Of a stretch of DNA of 64,000 bases, positions 25,745 to 34,994 are shown in pieces. The position numbers and the translations under genes are program-made. Position 1 is the first letter of the stretch, and the number at the start of each line of letters is the position of its first letter. This DNA is from Lewinellaceae bacterium SD302. Its GTDB lineage: Bacteria; Bacteroidota; Bacteroidia; Chitinophagales; Saprospiraceae. Below the pieces are notes generated by a model, which ran no database searches, was not told the origin of the DNA, and saw nothing but the letters and a program-made list of their open reading frames with translations. Location of the stretch: positions 157,778-221,777 of the forward strand of contig PDLQ01000005.1 in NCBI GenBank assembly GCA_002591745.1, given 5' to 3'.

Positions 25745-27767
25745 CGTTCAGTTGAATTTCAAGGACAATATCCTCCGGGGTATTCCTGACGAACTACCCC
25801 CACCGGCAGGCCCGCGCCACGAATCCGTCAGCCACGCGCCAAAGCGTAAGGATATTCTAAGTGCCGCTGAAACCAAGTTGGCTTTGCGCAACGCCTTACG
25901 TTATTTTCCCGCTAGTTGGCACGAGGAACTGGGCCGGGAATTCATGCAGGAACTAAGCGACTACGGCCGCATCTATATGTACCGTTTTCGCCCGGACTAC
26001 GCTATGCACGCCCGGTCTATTAAAGACTATCCGGCCAAAAGCCCCGCCGCCGCAGCCATTATGCTGATGATTCAGAACAACCTGGACCCGGCCGTTGCCC
26101 AACACCCCCACGAGTTGATCACCTACGGTGGTAACGGGGCTGTTTTCCAGAATTGGGCCCAGTATTTACTGACGATGCAGTACCTGGCCGAAATGACGGA
26201 GGAGCAAACACTGCACCTGTATTCTGGCCATCCGATGGGTTTATTCCCTTCTTCTCCTGATGCACCCCGAGTGGTGGTTACCAACGGGATGATGATACCG
26301 AATTATTCAAAACCGGACGACTACGAGAAGTTCAATGCCCTGGGCGTGAGCCAGTATGGCCAGATGACGGCCGGCTCATTTATGTACATCGGCCCGCAGG
26401 GAATTGTCCACGGGACTACCATTACGGTGATGAACGCCTTTCGTCGGGTAGGCGTGGCACCCGAAGGTAAGATATTCCTGACCGCCGGTCTGGGAGGTAT
26501 GTCCGGTGCCCAACCCAAGGCGGGAAATATTGTCGGTTGTATTACCGTATGCGCCGAGGTGAACCCACACGCTGCCAGAAAACGCCACGAGCAGGGCTGG
26601 GTGGATGAGCTGATTGATGATACTGACACTCTGCTTGCCCGCCTTAAAACGGCTACGGAACAAGAGGAAGTAGTATCCATCGCTTACGTTGGCAATGTCG
26701 TAGACGTCTGGGAAGCTTTATGCGATTACAAGACCGGTCGGGACCAACTGGCCATTACACTGGGTTCGGACCAGACATCTTTGCACAATCCACACGCGGG
26801 CGGCTACTATCCCGTCGGTCTATCCTTCGAAGAAGCCAACGACATGATGGCGGCTGATCCGGAGCGCTTTAAGACTTACGTCACCGATAGTCTGCGCCGC
26901 CACGCTGCGGCCGTCAATAAGGCTACGGCTAACGGTACTTACTTCTTCGACTATGGCAATGCTTTTTTATTGGAGGCCTCCCGGGCCGGTGCGGACATCG
27001 CCGGAGAAGGAGAACGGGAATTCCGTTACCCTTCCTACGTACAGGATATTCTGGGACCCTTGTGTTTCGACTACGGTTTCGGTCCCTTTCGCTGGGTTTG
27101 TGCTTCGGGAACGGCGGAAGATTTGCGCAAGACCGATTCCATTGCCGCCCGGGTGATCCGGGAAATGCTGGAAACGGCCCCATCCGAAATTCAAGGTCAG
27201 CTACTGGACAATCTCCGCTGGATCGAGGCGGCTGAAGACAACCGGCTGGTTGTTGGCTCCCAGGCCAGAATTCTTTACGCGGATGCTGAGGGCCGTCGTA
27301 AGATTGCCGCCGCTTTTAACGCAGCGATCGCAAGTGGAGAGATCAGCGCACCGATCGTACTGGGCCGTGACCACCACGACGTGAGTGGTACTGATAGCCC
27401 CTACCGGGAAACCAGTAATATCTACGACGGTAGTCGCTTCACCGCAGATATGGCCGTACACAATGTCATCGGAGACAGTTTTCGGGGAGCTACCTGGGTG
27501 TCCATCCACAACGGTGGTGGCGTTGGCTGGGGCGAGGTGATGAACGGCGGCTTCGGCCTGCTTTTGGATGGCTCTGCCGCCGCCGCGCGCAAACTGGATA
27601 GTATGCTATTCTTCGACGTCAATAACGGGATCGCCCGCCGGAGCTGGGCCAGGAACGAGGAGGCTTTGTTCGCCATTAAAAGAGAAATGGAACGCAGCCC
27701 GGGACTGAAGGTGACCCTGCCTAATCTGGCGGATGATGAATTGATCGGGAAGATCGTAGGAGGGTGA
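25728..27767 (+). CDS. hutU: Urocanate hydratase
   Basis: Second step of the Hut pathway: urocanate to imidazolonepropionate with tightly bound NAD. The 679 residues are longer than the classic enzyme of about 555, as in the eukaryote-like/Bacteroidota form. Visible segments are LITYGGNGAVFQNWAQY, YSGHPMGLFP, the NAD-binding FLTAGLGGMSGAQPKA, SDQTSLHNPHAGGYYPVG, ASGTAEDLRKTD and SIHNGGGVGWGEVMNGGFG. It overlaps hutI by 17 bases. No hutG, hutF or ftcD follows in this window, so the last step is encoded elsewhere. Confidence 0.97.
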   Translation: MEQNTNVQLNFKDNILRGIPDELPPPAGPRHESVSHAPKRKDILSAAETKLALRNALRYFPASWHEELGREFMQELSDYGRIYMYRFRPDYAMHARSIKDYPAKSPAAAAIMLMIQNNLDPAVAQHPHELITYGGNGAVFQNWAQYLLTMQYLAEMTEEQTLHLYSGHPMGLFPSSPDAPRVVVTNGMMIPNYSKPDDYEKFNALGVSQYGQMTAGSFMYIGPQGIVHGTTITVMNAFRRVGVAPEGKIFLTAGLGGMSGAQPKAGNIVGCITVCAEVNPHAARKRHEQGWVDELIDDTDTLLARLKTATEQEEVVSIAYVGNVVDVWEALCDYKTGRDQLAITLGSDQTSLHNPHAGGYYPVGLSFEEANDMMAADPERFKTYVTDSLRRHAAAVNKATANGTYFFDYGNAFLLEASRAGADIAGEGEREFRYPSYVQDILGPLCFDYGFGPFRWVCASGTAEDLRKTDSIAARVIREMLETAPSEIQGQLLDNLRWIEAAEDNRLVVGSQARILYADAEGRRKIAAAFNAAIASGEISAPIVLGRDHHDVSGTDSPYRETSNIYDGSRFTADMAVHNVIGDSFRGATWVSIHNGGGVGWGEVMNGGFGLLLDGSAAAARKLDSMLFFDVNNGIARRSWARNEEALFAIKREMERSPGLKVTLPNLADDELIGKIVGG

Positions 27768-27768
27768 A

Positions 27769-27821
27769 AGGCACAAGAGCACGGGGAAACTAATGGTAGG
27801 ATATAGTGCCAACTTGTGCCT
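27769..27821 (+). terminator. Possible terminator of the hut operon
   Basis: AGGCACAAG and CTTGTGCCT are perfect complements separated by 35 bases, then CCTGGTCTTTTT. The large loop makes it a weak candidate. It lies in the convergent gap after hutU. Confidence 0.4.
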
Positions 27822-27840
27822 CCTGGTCTTTTTAAGGATT

Positions 27841-28308
27841 CTAAAACCAGCCGGTCCCTAACCCTCTAAACGGCCACGGAATAGAAATCAGGATCAATAG
27901 AAGCCCCAGCAGGTAGTATACGCCGACGGTCTTCCAGCCTTTATTGAGTTCAGCTTGTTTTTTGGCCCGCACGTGGCCCATGGTGATCAAAATGACGGCC
28001 AGGAACATCCCCACGATGTGCTCAACGGTGAAGAAGCGTATTACGCTATCTCCCATGATATTACCCATGCCACCCTCGAAGCTGACGTAGGGGGAGAGAA
28101 AAACGTAGAGGATGATTCCAATCAGAAACTGAACGTGTGTAACGATGAAAGTCGCCAGGAACAGGGAGTCTTTACCTGGATAGACGCTACCACCTTTGCG
28201 CTTACTGAAAGCCTTGAAAATGGACAGGATTAGCAAAATCAGTAGTATCCAGCGAAGGCCTGAGTGACTGTGCTTTAAGGCGGTATAGAGTATATTTTGG
28301 GTTTCCAT
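27841..28308 (-). CDS. Four-helix membrane protein, cytochrome b-like
   Basis: A 155-residue integral membrane protein with four hydrophobic helices (about 17-35, 49-70, 92-112, 128-148). His residues sit in or next to the helices: ALKHSHSGLRW, THVQFLIGI, VEHIVGMFLAVILITMGHVR. Paired, buried His in a four-helix bundle suggest haem-b binding, and Bacteroidota homologues are often labelled cytochrome B. There is no quinone or iron-sulphur partner gene adjacent. Function is inferred from topology only. Confidence 0.6.
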   Translation of the reverse strand: METQNILYTALKHSHSGLRWILLILLILSIFKAFSKRKGGSVYPGKDSLFLATFIVTHVQFLIGIILYVFLSPYVSFEGGMGNIMGDSVIRFFTVEHIVGMFLAVILITMGHVRAKKQAELNKGWKTVGVYYLLGLLLILISIPWPFRGLGTGWF

Positions 28309-28353
28309 AGCTGTGGTCAGTTATCTGGTTATTGGCCTCAAGGTAGTAACAAA

Positions 28354-28433
28354 CACTGCTACTTTAGCTGCGCTGATCGTCGTTTGACGAAAAAAATGTT
28401 CACGCCAAACCAGCTTTGCTACTTTGTTAGTCA
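28354..28433 (+). repeat. Paired TGCTACTTT repeat copies with insert
   Basis: A core with altered end (TGCTACTTTA, 28357-28366, followed by GCTGCGCTGATCGTCG) and an exact core (28417-28426, followed by TTAGTCA) lie 50 bases apart. They sit between two minus-strand genes. The CTGATCGTCG segment is shared with 36129-36160 and with 9693-9775. Confidence 0.65.
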
Positions 28434-28440
28434 AAATGAT

Positions 28441-29490
28441 CTAATCATCACCCAGCAAGTACGCATAATCGCGCAGCCCATCTACGTGGGAGCAAACGAT
28501 GCGAAACATGGCGATGATTGGAATAGCGACAATGGCACCCACCGGACCCCACAGTATATTGAAACCGACAACGGCAATAATGGTGGTTAAGGGGTTGATA
28601 CTTACTTCCTTGCCAACTATCAACGGGGTGAGAATGTATGACTCTAAGGTTTGGGCGACACTGATTGTGACGATGATGCCGATAACCTGGGTGCTACTGC
28701 CACCATCTCCCGTGAGGGAGAGGGCAAGTGCGATCAGGCCACCGATGATGTTACCGATATAGGGAATAATGGAAAGCGTAGCCGCCAGAACGGCGATCAC
28801 TATGGCGTAATCCAGTCCTACGATCATGAAGCCGATGGAATAGAGGACGGTAAGGATAGCGATCAGTATCAGTCTGCCCCGCAAGTATTTTTGGGCCACG
28901 TCCCGACTTTCATTCAGGGTTTGATGGGTGAGGCCACGTTGCTCATCTGGGGCACGGCGTAACACGAATTCACGGAGCCTCTCTTTTTGCGAGAGTAATA
29001 GCACAACGTATACGAGCATCAGGGCGAAGGTGCCCAGGATGCCCAGCGTTTTAGTCATGGCGTCCATCGCGCGGCTGGAGGTAATGATGTCTGTAGACTG
29101 GTTTTTATCGTCAGAAACCTTCTTTTCTCCTTCCTGACTACTGTTCCCGCCAATGGAAAGCACATCGCCCTTGAGGTCGTAGTATTTGTTCATTACCCGT
29201 TCTTTGATCTGGGGGAGATCCTCAATGAATCTGGCCCCCTGGGTACCGACGGCTACGAACAGTCCGGCGAAAAAGAGCAGCAATACAAACATCGCCATGC
29301 TTGTGGCAGCGGTATAGTTCCATCCCCGATCAAGTGCCCACTGGTGCAGCGGGTTGAGGATGAGCGCCAACAGAGCCGCTACAACGAGCGGCACTAAAAG
29401 GGCTTTTCCCAGATAGAGTAGCGTGAAAACAGACAGGACCAAAAGTATCTTATAGAGACTCTTTTTCAGGAGATCGGTGGGGGCGGCCAT
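28441..29490 (-). CDS. AI-2E family transporter
   Basis: A 349-residue membrane protein of the AI-2E/PerM exporter family with about eight TM helices. Pairs near the N-terminus (LVLSVFTLLYLGKALLVPLV, MFVLLLFFAGLFVAVG), a long soluble loop (about 110-165, charged) and a C-terminal set with DYAIVIAVLAATLSIIPYIG and GFNILWGPVGAIVAIPI are characteristic. The ATG at 29490 (MAAPTDLLKK) is preferred over the far upstream in-frame start at 29601, which adds a non-homologous tail. Substrates differ between family members (autoinducer, Na+/H+), so none is assigned. Confidence 0.88.
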   Translation of the reverse strand: MAAPTDLLKKSLYKILLVLSVFTLLYLGKALLVPLVVAALLALILNPLHQWALDRGWNYTAATSMAMFVLLLFFAGLFVAVGTQGARFIEDLPQIKERVMNKYYDLKGDVLSIGGNSSQEGEKKVSDDKNQSTDIITSSRAMDAMTKTLGILGTFALMLVYVVLLLSQKERLREFVLRRAPDEQRGLTHQTLNESRDVAQKYLRGRLILIAILTVLYSIGFMIVGLDYAIVIAVLAATLSIIPYIGNIIGGLIALALSLTGDGGSSTQVIGIIVTISVAQTLESYILTPLIVGKEVSINPLTTIIAVVGFNILWGPVGAIVAIPIIAMFRIVCSHVDGLRDYAYLLGDD

Positions 29491-29607
29491 TTGAACGATT
29501 TTCGCTGAAACGTCGCGGTTTGGGGCGTTGTTTGATAAGAGTGGGAACGAGGGATATTTTTGGGGAAATTGATAATCCGTTTTTAATCCATTCTTGAACA
29601 AAATTCC

Positions 29608-32259
29608 CTAGTCAACCTGAAATAAAGCATTGGCCATCAGTACCTTGCCGTTGTGCCAAAAACCCCGGAACAGTGGATTGTCCACCAGATAGATTACCGT
29701 ACCTGATCCCATACTTTCCACGCCGAAGCTAAGGCTTTCCGCCAGTTGCTTACGCGCCCGATGGCCCATGAAACCGCTGGTGTAGGCACCTTCGCGCAGC
29801 CGTCCGGCATTTACTCCATCTTTCAAGTATTGGTAGGCCAGGGAATTAGTCTTCAGTGAAGCATATCGGTCGCCGAGGCCATAAGATAATGGGTGAGTAT
29901 CGTCCAGTTCCGTACTGACGATAGCTCCCGGTACGTAACTACTGATGAAGCGGCGCTCTGCGCCACCGTAGTCCTGTAAGGGATCACTTTCTTCTTCCGG
30001 GCTCTCTTTGTACTTCAGGCCAAATCCTTCTGCTCCGGCCAGGGCGCGGGTGGCACTGCCGATGGCAATGAGTTTGCCGCCGCCACGTACCCAGTCGCGG
30101 AGGCTGGAAAGTTGACTTTCACTGAAGTTGAAATAGCCTTCCGGCAGGATGAGTACGTCGACGTCATCGTTGGCCAGACGGCCCAGGTCATCGAAATTGT
30201 AGATGCTGATCGGGTAACCCAGGTCCTGTTCGAAATAATACCAGATCTGGCCGAATTCGTTGGCCCGTACCTGTTGACCGGCCAGGGTAGCTACGCGAGG
30301 TCTTCCCTGTAAATTGTAATTGGAACTGCCAAAATCAAAGCCGGAGGTACTGAACCCTGTTGTGATCGGCAGGATATCCACTTCGTGCTCGGCTACCAAA
30401 CGGGCTACGGTATTGGCAAAATCGGCCGTTTTACGGTTGTCACCTTTGTTGATAACTACACTACCAGCCGGGAATTTTCGCTCACCGAACTGTCCTGCCG
30501 CTCCTGAAGTACGAACCTGCAAGCCCGCTTGTATCGCGGCGGCCAGGAATCGGGCACTGCTCAGGTCTTCCCAGGGTAAGACGTAACTGTAGATGCTGTT
30601 GGCGTCAATACCGTCAAGTGGGTTATTCCAGGTCGGGAAATTGTATGCCTCAACGCCGAGGTTAAGACTACTTTCGCTGGCGTAGGTTTCCAGTCCGTAG
30701 GCTTGGGGTAAAGACCAGGCCGTAATGTCGTAGGTCACGCTGTCTTCCAGTCTGGCATCCGGGTCGAAGAGGACCTGGGTCAATAGCCCCTTGGGCTGAT
30801 TAACGGAGATTACAAGATCCCCGGCCTGGGTGCCAGATTTCATCATTTTACCATCGCTGTAGCTGAAAAGGTCGTAACTGCCTCTCTTTGTGGCCCGGTG
30901 GTAGCGGATGCCGTTGCGGTCCAGCAACTCGGTCAATGCCCGTAGTTTTCCGCGCGGATTATTGCCGCTGATCACGTAGGTCTTGTATTTTCCGGGCGCA
31001 TTTTGGCCACTGTTTTTCCAGTATTTACCGAATTCTTCTACCATCCGGTCATTCTCTTTACTGGCGGTTTCTACGGTGCTCAGGGAGGTGGTGCGATGGT
31101 GGGCTATTCGATCAGACAGGGTCAGGGTGTCACCCGTGGGCAGGTCGATGGCCCTTCCGCTACGACCATGACCGGCTTGCTCGTAGGTCATCCCGATGGC
31201 TCCATTAAAGGTCGGGTAAGTATCACCGTAGCTGGGGTAGAAAAGGTCGAAACTTTCCCGGGTGAAGTAAAGCCAGCCTTCGCGATCAAAATAGCGGGCG
31301 TGGTTCTTGCCGATTTCGGTCTGGAACTCTTCCTGCCAATCGGTGATGTAATCGTGAAACGGCTTGGCGGCCGGAGCAAAATAGTAAGGGCTGGTGTGTC
31401 CTTGCTCGTGTACGTCGGCGTGTACGTGCGGCATCCATTCCTGGTAGACTTTCATCCGCTGGCGACTTTCCACCTGGGTTTGCCAGGCCCAGTCGCGGTT
31501 CAGATCGAACAGGTAGTGATTTACCCGTCCGCCGGGCCAGGGTTCGCGGTGTTCGCGCACGTTCAGGCCGGGGGAGAGTTCGGTGGTGGCGATCTGGCGG
31601 TACCAGTTGCTGTAACGGTTGAAGCCGTCGGGATTCAGACTTGGATCGATGATCACTAACGTGTTTTTGAGCCATTCACTGGTCCGGGCGTTATTCGGGT
31701 CGGCCAGGTCGTAGAGGACACCCATACTGGCTTCGCTACCGCCGGCCTCATTACCGTGTACGCTGTAGGAAAGCCAGACGATGCTCAGGTCCAGGTTTGG
31801 GTCAGTGTCGCCCGCCACCAGTCCGGTGCGGCGTAGGTTGTTTAAGCGGATGTCTTCCAGCTTAGCGAGATTTTCGGGGGTGGAAACGAAAGCCAAGAGC
31901 AGCGGCCGGTCTTCGTTGGTACGTCCGTATTCGGTAAGTTGTACCCGCTCACTTACCTCTGCGACGGCCTCGAAATAATCGACGAGCAGGTGGTGGGGTG
32001 TGAAAGTCTCTCCGAGTTGGTGAGGCAAGATGTCCCCTGGTGCTGGTGGAGTACCTTGGGTAGAAATATCGTGGCTGACAAGTCCGAGGACCAGAAGGAC
32101 GATCAGTGACAGTTTTTTTTGGACTAACAAACCCGCCCGGCTAGACGCCAGGTCGGACGGGGTAGCAAAGATCTTGGTGAACAGATTGGGCTTTGGCTGG
32201 CGAGTAAAGGCAGCGTAAAAATAGCCGAGCAAAGAAATTAGCGGGAAGCTGGAACGCAT
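29608..32259 (-). CDS. M14-family zinc carboxypeptidase, exported
   Basis: An 883-residue metallopeptidase. Zinc ligands are His and Glu in SYSVHGNEAGGSEASMG and a later His in HVHADVHEQGHTSPYYF. The substrate Arg/Asn region is SLNPDGFNRYSNW. A long C-terminal part (GATase-like, ILPEGYFNFSE) follows, as in other Bacteroidota M14 enzymes. The start is uncertain. ATG 32259 gives a hydrophobic stretch, then TRQPKPN..., then a second signal-like helix KLSLIVLLVLGLVSHD. The segment between them is encoded by a GC-rich repeat (32123-32167). A TTG at 32130 would give a simple 840-residue form with one signal peptide. Confidence 0.88.
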   Translation of the reverse strand: MRSSFPLISLLGYFYAAFTRQPKPNLFTKIFATPSDLASSRAGLLVQKKLSLIVLLVLGLVSHDISTQGTPPAPGDILPHQLGETFTPHHLLVDYFEAVAEVSERVQLTEYGRTNEDRPLLLAFVSTPENLAKLEDIRLNNLRRTGLVAGDTDPNLDLSIVWLSYSVHGNEAGGSEASMGVLYDLADPNNARTSEWLKNTLVIIDPSLNPDGFNRYSNWYRQIATTELSPGLNVREHREPWPGGRVNHYLFDLNRDWAWQTQVESRQRMKVYQEWMPHVHADVHEQGHTSPYYFAPAAKPFHDYITDWQEEFQTEIGKNHARYFDREGWLYFTRESFDLFYPSYGDTYPTFNGAIGMTYEQAGHGRSGRAIDLPTGDTLTLSDRIAHHRTTSLSTVETASKENDRMVEEFGKYWKNSGQNAPGKYKTYVISGNNPRGKLRALTELLDRNGIRYHRATKRGSYDLFSYSDGKMMKSGTQAGDLVISVNQPKGLLTQVLFDPDARLEDSVTYDITAWSLPQAYGLETYASESSLNLGVEAYNFPTWNNPLDGIDANSIYSYVLPWEDLSSARFLAAAIQAGLQVRTSGAAGQFGERKFPAGSVVINKGDNRKTADFANTVARLVAEHEVDILPITTGFSTSGFDFGSSNYNLQGRPRVATLAGQQVRANEFGQIWYYFEQDLGYPISIYNFDDLGRLANDDVDVLILPEGYFNFSESQLSSLRDWVRGGGKLIAIGSATRALAGAEGFGLKYKESPEEESDPLQDYGGAERRFISSYVPGAIVSTELDDTHPLSYGLGDRYASLKTNSLAYQYLKDGVNAGRLREGAYTSGFMGHRARKQLAESLSFGVESMGSGTVIYLVDNPLFRGFWHNGKVLMANALFQVD
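32123..32167 (-). repeat. 45-bp GC-rich repeat, inverted copy of 36191-36235, inside the M14 gene
   Basis: On the minus strand TGCTAC is separated from TTTGTTAGT by a 30-base GC-rich insert. The whole 45 bases are identical to 36191-36235. It encodes TPSDLASSRAGL near the N-terminus. Confidence 0.85.
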
Positions 32260-32352
32260 TCGGACGATCGGTTTAAAGGTTATCTTCGCCAAGTTACAAT
32301 TGCGGGGGGCTAAAAACAGCGTTCTATGCCCGAAAAACGTTTGAAGAGAAGT

Positions 32353-32360
32353 TACCTTTG
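32353..32360 (+). promoter_or_regulatory. -7 promoter box of the FKBP gene
   Basis: TACCTTTG exactly matches TAnnTTTG. It overlaps the first in-frame TTG (32358), so translation more likely begins at the GTG at 32379. Confidence 0.55.
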
Positions 32361-32378
32361 TTCAAAATTACTATTACC

Positions 32379-32834
32379 GTGCATAAGCTATTCCTTCTTT
32401 TACTGGTTTCAACGGCCGTTTTCTTTTCCTTCGGGTGTGAGGAAGAGACCCAATTTGAAAAAGACCGTGAGGCCATTCGCGACCATCTGGAAGCCATAAA
32501 TCTGGAAGCTACGGCTACCGCCAGTGGCCTTTACTACAATATCATCGAGCCCGGTGGGGAGGTAATGCCCAGTATTAACGACATAGTTGAAGTTCGCTAC
32601 CGTGGAGAGTTGCTGGATGGTACCGTTTTTGACGAAACAGAAGGTAGTCAGATTTTACGCAGCCCGCTCGGCGGCCTCATCCGGGGTTGGCAATTGGGGT
32701 TGCCATTGATCGGTAGAGGTGGCCGCATCGAACTCTTTATTCCGTCCAGCCTCGGCTACGGTAACCAACAAGTAGGGGACATTCCCGCCAATAGCGTGCT
32801 CTATTTCAACATCAGCCTTCTTGATTTCGAGTAA
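32379..32834 (+). CDS. FKBP-type peptidyl-prolyl isomerase, lipoprotein
   Basis: A 151-residue envelope chaperone. The GTG start gives a compact lipoprotein signal (LLLLVSTAVFFSFGC). The mature FKBP domain has VEVRYRGELLDGTVFDETEG, the RGWQLGLPLIGRGGRIELFI core with the active-site Trp, and IPSSLGYGNQ...IPANSVLYFNISLLDF. It is a single domain without the dimerisation helices of FkpA. The next ORF begins 13 bases after the stop. Confidence 0.88.
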   Translation: MHKLFLLLLVSTAVFFSFGCEEETQFEKDREAIRDHLEAINLEATATASGLYYNIIEPGGEVMPSINDIVEVRYRGELLDGTVFDETEGSQILRSPLGGLIRGWQLGLPLIGRGGRIELFIPSSLGYGNQQVGDIPANSVLYFNISLLDFE

Positions 32835-32847
32835 ATAATTCCAGACA

Positions 32848-33363
32848 ATCAGACAACTGACCCACCGGGAAGTCGCTTTCGGTTTCAGAAAGAACCCTAT
32901 TCACCTGGTCTGCCCGGACTGGCAAGACCCGCGCAACGTAGGTTCAGCTTTTAGATTGGCCGATGCCGCCGGACTAAGCGGTTTGATCCTGTCCGGAAAA
33001 AGTCCGTGCCCACCTCACAGCAAGATTGCCAAGACGGCTCGCTCTACGGAGAGGACGGTTCCCTGGTCGTCAACCGATGACCTACTGGCTGAGCTGAAAG
33101 AAGCAAAAGGCAAAGGAGCTTACCTCATGGCGCTCGAAATTACGGATGAAAGCCAATCTTTACTGGAGTTCGACCTGCCTCCAATCAGCAGCGATCACCC
33201 TCTTTATCTGATCGCTGGCAACGAAGCCTCCGGCGTTGCTCAGGAATTACTGGATATTTGTGATGTTTCCGTTCACCTGCCAATGTATGGCCAGAACACC
33301 AGTATGAATGTGGCGGTGGCCCTGGGAGCCGCAGTTTATTTGTTGTTGGGAAATACAGCCTGA
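32848..33363 (+). CDS. TrmH/SpoU-family RNA methyltransferase with non-canonical start
   Basis: A SPOUT methylase using S-adenosylmethionine to 2'-O-methylate tRNA or rRNA. All three motifs are present in one frame: DPRNVGSAFRLADAAG, PLYLIAGNEASGV, and VHLPMYGQNTSMNVAVALGAA forming the knot. The frame opens at 32839 with no ATG, GTG or TTG before motif 1. The only fits are ATC at 32848 (read as MRQLTHREVAFG) or CTG at 32857. The first canonical start (TTG 32956) would remove motif 1. Either it uses a rare ATC/CTG start coupled to the FKBP gene, or an ATG was mutated. I use ATC 32848, 171 residues. Confidence 0.8.
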   Translation: MRQLTHREVAFGFRKNPIHLVCPDWQDPRNVGSAFRLADAAGLSGLILSGKSPCPPHSKIAKTARSTERTVPWSSTDDLLAELKEAKGKGAYLMALEITDESQSLLEFDLPPISSDHPLYLIAGNEASGVAQELLDICDVSVHLPMYGQNTSMNVAVALGAAVYLLLGNTA

Positions 33364-33412
33364 CAAATTCTCACCCCCTTCGGTAGGGGTGAAAGCGATT
33401 GATCGCATCTTG

Positions 33413-34903
33413 ATGGAAAGAAACATTAGGATGCATAAGGTTTCAATCGTAGTTGCCCTACTACTGATACTCTTCGGATGCAGTGCTCCGGAAGAAAAAA
33501 AGAACGATACATTCTCGGAATTGACCAGTTTGGTCGACCAGTACGCTGAAAATACGCTGAAAAAAGGAAATGTTAGTTCGCTGGCTATCGCCGTTTATCA
33601 GGGCGGGGAAGCTTATCAACATTATTACGGCGAGATAGACAGTAGTTTAAACAACCCTCCGGATAATAATATTCTGTACGAAATAGCTTCGATCTCTAAA
33701 GTTTTCGTCGGTTCATTAGCCGCCAGGGCCGTATTGGAAAAGAAAATCACTCTGGATGATGACATCAGGAAATACCTGGATGGAGACTACGAGAACTTAG
33801 AATTTGCGGGTAAACCGGTTACGATTAGAAATCTGCTTACCCACACGCTTGGTTTTGAAACACCCCCTCGACTTGATAGCGTATATGCGGATACCAGGAG
33901 GGGCATTTACGAAAACAAAGCATTCGACTACGACAGGAGTGACTTTCTGGAGGAACTCAAAATCGTTGAGCTAGATCATTCTCCGGGGACCTTTTATGAC
34001 TACAACAACGTAGGGGCAGAAATAGTCGCCTACATTCTCGAGAAGGTATATGACGTGCCCTACGCAGACTTATTACGCACTTTTCTTGATGATCTGGGAA
34101 TGAGGAATAGTTACTTGCAGAACTACAGTCAACACGAAAGTCTACTTGCGAAAGGCTACGATGATGACAGGGAACGGGCGGCTATTCATAAAAACCCTTT
34201 ACCCGGAGGGGCTTTCGGGATCGTTTCTACCCTCCCGGACCTAACGAAATTCATGAAGTTTCAACTTGAAAGTAATGCTTCCTTCATCAAGGAGTCTACC
34301 CGTACATTGTACAAAAATGAAGACGAAGAGGCCGGGTACTTTTGGGACGTAGGAACTGCCGAGAAAGAAGGTTTCTATTACTATAAAACAGGTACATCAA
34401 TCGGTACGCAAAGCGGTATTTTGATTTGTCCTGACACTCAATACGGGCAGATACTGATCATGAATAATAGTTCCGACGCAGGACTGAATGATTGGATAAG
34501 TCTCTACAATAGAATTGAATATGATTTAATACGTTATCCAAAAATTAACCTCTGGTCATCTTTAGAATCTGATTTTACCGATCATCCGGAAGTAGTGATC
34601 AAGAAATACAAGGAATTAAAAAAAGATACCGCCAAATACTTCTCGACTTCCGATTATCTGAATAATATTGGCTATAGTTACCTCTACGATGAAAAGAATG
34701 AGGAAGCAATTAAAATTTTTCAACTCGCGATTTCAGAAGACCCTGAAAACGCAAATTTGTACGATAGTTTGGGAGAGGCTTTTTTCAAGGCGGGACAATA
34801 CCAAAAATCACAAAACAATTTCGAAAAATCGTTAGCGCTCAACCCTGAAAATATAAATGCCGAAACATACATTACAGCTATTGAGAAACTATTATATGAA
34901 TAG
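33413..34903 (+). CDS. Serine hydrolase (class C beta-lactamase fold) with TPR tail, lipoprotein
   Basis: A 496-residue lipoprotein (signal IVVALLLILFGC). The beta-lactamase/DD-peptidase domain covers about 30-360: S-x-x-K in IASISKVFVG, the YDYNNVG loop equivalent to YxN, and KTGTSIGTQSG as the KTG strand. It ends in about 100 residues of tetratricopeptide repeats (YLNNIGYSYLYDEKNEEAI, LYDSLGEAFFKAGQYQKSQ). Fusion of an esterase or penicillin-recognising domain with TPRs is common in Bacteroidota. The substrate is unknown. The ATG at 33431 is an equally good start. Confidence 0.88.
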   Translation: MERNIRMHKVSIVVALLLILFGCSAPEEKKNDTFSELTSLVDQYAENTLKKGNVSSLAIAVYQGGEAYQHYYGEIDSSLNNPPDNNILYEIASISKVFVGSLAARAVLEKKITLDDDIRKYLDGDYENLEFAGKPVTIRNLLTHTLGFETPPRLDSVYADTRRGIYENKAFDYDRSDFLEELKIVELDHSPGTFYDYNNVGAEIVAYILEKVYDVPYADLLRTFLDDLGMRNSYLQNYSQHESLLAKGYDDDRERAAIHKNPLPGGAFGIVSTLPDLTKFMKFQLESNASFIKESTRTLYKNEDEEAGYFWDVGTAEKEGFYYYKTGTSIGTQSGILICPDTQYGQILIMNNSSDAGLNDWISLYNRIEYDLIRYPKINLWSSLESDFTDHPEVVIKKYKELKKDTAKYFSTSDYLNNIGYSYLYDEKNEEAIKIFQLAISEDPENANLYDSLGEAFFKAGQYQKSQNNFEKSLALNPENINAETYITAIEKLLYE

Positions 34904-34994
34904 TCAAGGTTGAATGGTCAAATACAAAAATGAGATCGCTCAATAGAGCGGGCTATGTTGTGTTTCCTCATTGTCCGGGACGTCTAATATGCTC

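Noticed and set aside
34937..34950. CGCTC/GAGCG hairpin in the convergent gap after the serine hydrolase
   Set aside because: Only five base pairs and no T-tract; too weak to call a terminator.
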